NCBI GenBank assembly: GCA_026387845.1 | Contig: JAPLKX010000185.1 | Location: 1 to 5,310, forward strand | Direction of reading: 5' to 3' | DNA: 5,310 bases | DNA from: Candidatus Hydrogenedentota bacterium | Lineage (GTDB): Bacteria > Hydrogenedentota > Hydrogenedentia > Hydrogenedentales > SLHB01 | Shown: positions 4,391 to 5,310 of the stretch, piece by piece | How the letters are laid out: each line of letters opens with the position of its first letter | Position numbering within the stretch: position 1 is the first letter of the stretch | Made by a program: the position numbers and the translations under genes | Notes under the pieces: generated by a model | Database searches by the model: none | Told to the model about the DNA's origin: nothing | What the model saw: only the letters and a program-made list of their open reading frames with translations

Positions 4391-5310
4391 ATGGCGATCA
4401 GCAGCCTTCGACGGACGATCCTGCTGAGCCTCGAGGAGATCGTGCCGGCGAGCGCGTTGCGTGTGCTGGCGGTCCCGCCGTTGCCGCCGGACGTGATCGA
4501 GACGCTGGCGAAACGGCCGGGGGCGCAGGTGACGATCGCTTCGCCGGAATCGCCCGAGGCGGGGGCCGGGGCGCCGTATGACTGCATCTTTTTTTTCGAG
4601 CCGGCGCAGGCAGAGGGCGCCGCGGCGGTCTGTGAGGCGCTGCTGGACGGGGATGGGCTGCTTGTGCTGCCGGTCAAGCGGGGCGAGGGCGGCGAGGCGG
4701 CCGACGACACGGCCGTGCAGGCGGCGATGGAGGGGGCGGGTCTGTGTTCTTACGTGTCGTATGAGAACTCGCTGGCGCCGGAAGAGGGTTACCGGCTCGA
4801 GTCGCGTGGGCAGGTGTTCCGGCGGATCGGGGCGTGGGTGAAGACGGAATACGACCCCTTTTCTCATGCGAAGCGGTTGGGTGAGTCGGGCCGGCCGGAC
4901 TGGGCGTTCGAGGTGCTGAGACTGGCGCCGCTGGGCGCGGTTTCGGATCCGCAAAACGCGGCGGCGGTGACGCTCGAAAAACAGAGGTTCCTCGAGGCGC
5001 AGTTCGACGCCGCGGATACGATGGGCCGGCTCGGGCTGCTGTGGAAAGCGCAGGATGAGGCGCATTACGTGCCGGGTCCGGCGTTTCGGTATCTGGGCGA
5101 GGCGTATGCGCGGCAGGCCGTGATGTGGGCGAAGCTGGGTGCGGCGGGTCACGCGGCGAAAATCCTGCGCGACCTGGATGCGGCGGGGGCCCAGTATCCT
5201 GACGGGATCGCGGCGGAAGTGGCGCGCGCGCGCGCGATGCGGATAGCCGCGGGTTCTCAGCCCGGGGCAGGGGTCGAGCTTCCGGCGGAATGGCGGGGGG
5301 GTGAGCGTCT
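4391..5310 (+). CDS. Protein of unknown function with degenerate Rossmann-like N-terminus and TPR-like helices, 3' end beyond the window
   Basis: 306 residues are visible, open to the right edge with no in-frame stop. The ATG at 4391 is the only reasonable start: in-frame codons back to the previous gene's stop offer no alternative. No strong Shine-Dalgarno sequence precedes it, so translation may depend on the gene ending 22 bp upstream. Residues 24-95 alternate strands and helices (RVLAV 24-28, AQVTIA 45-50, YDCIFFF 63-69, DGLLVLPV 88-95), recalling the order of a class I methyltransferase or similar Rossmann fold. The glycine-rich cofactor loop is absent, replaced by a proline-rich PPLPPD (29-34). 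There is no signal peptide, so it is probably cytoplasmic. Residues about 196-287 are helical with TPR-like spacing (ARQAVMWAKLG, AAKILRDLDAAG, YPDG). Codons ending in G dominate strongly. It might be a TPR scaffold with a relic enzymatic domain; the function is not known. Confidence 0.82.
   Translation, partial: MAISSLRRTILLSLEEIVPASALRVLAVPPLPPDVIETLAKRPGAQVTIASPESPEAGAGAPYDCIFFFEPAQAEGAAAVCEALLDGDGLLVLPVKRGEGGEAADDTAVQAAMEGAGLCSYVSYENSLAPEEGYRLESRGQVFRRIGAWVKTEYDPFSHAKRLGESGRPDWAFEVLRLAPLGAVSDPQNAAAVTLEKQRFLEAQFDAADTMGRLGLLWKAQDEAHYVPGPAFRYLGEAYARQAVMWAKLGAAGHAAKILRDLDAAGAQYPDGIAAEVARARAMRIAAGSQPGAGVELPAEWRGGER

Noticed and set aside
4385..5152. Minus-strand open frame of 255 codons opposite the right-hand gene
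   Set aside because: The product is extremely Arg/His/Pro-rich and lacks recognisable motifs. The plus frame shows Rossmann- and TPR-like patterning and follows the upstream gene closely.

Overview
The window looks like bacterial chromosomal DNA, moderately to strongly GC-rich. It most resembles the Planctomycetes/PVC superphylum or neighbouring phyla such as Hydrogenedentota. This rests on two family-level signs: tandem genes for pseudopilin-like proteins with an N-terminal methylation motif and a C-terminal 'H-x-DG' processing-associated motif, and a large secreted protein joining a seven-bladed propeller to a helical domain. It is an inference from family content, because the window holds no rRNA or other phylogenetic marker.

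Left part (1-1560, minus strand): two paralogous pseudopilin-like genes lie head to tail. The complete gene is at 505-1437 (GTG start, 310 residues). The second starts at 351 and runs off the left edge. Each has its own transcription signals: a TTGACA-N17-TAAACT promoter and an AAAGGAG ribosome binding site 8 nt before the start codon. A rho-independent terminator with a GCAA tetraloop separates them. They are therefore two independently driven single-gene units rather than one operon. Their first 67-68 residues are nearly identical and the rest has diverged, which suggests an old duplication that now yields two different exported or surface proteins.

Middle (about 1563-2009): a divergent intergenic region of about 450 bp with no convincing gene. 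It contains a perfect 8-bp-stem GC-rich hairpin and a second palindromic cluster built on the 11-mer ACGCGGCATCT, which occurs twice, 31 bp apart. These look like small interspersed palindromic repeats.

Right part (2010-5310, plus strand): a 781-residue exported protein has a signal peptide, a seven-bladed two-component-regulator-type beta-propeller and a C-terminal all-helical, probably (alpha/alpha)-toroid domain with several conserved acidic/aromatic motifs. After a 22-bp gap comes a second gene, open to the right edge. It has a degenerate Rossmann-like N-terminal region and TPR-like helices, and is probably co-transcribed with the first. No function can be assigned firmly to either.

No mobile element, CRISPR array, tRNA or rRNA was seen. 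The least explained items are the propeller-toroid protein with its partner gene, and the matched twin promoters of the pseudopilin pair.
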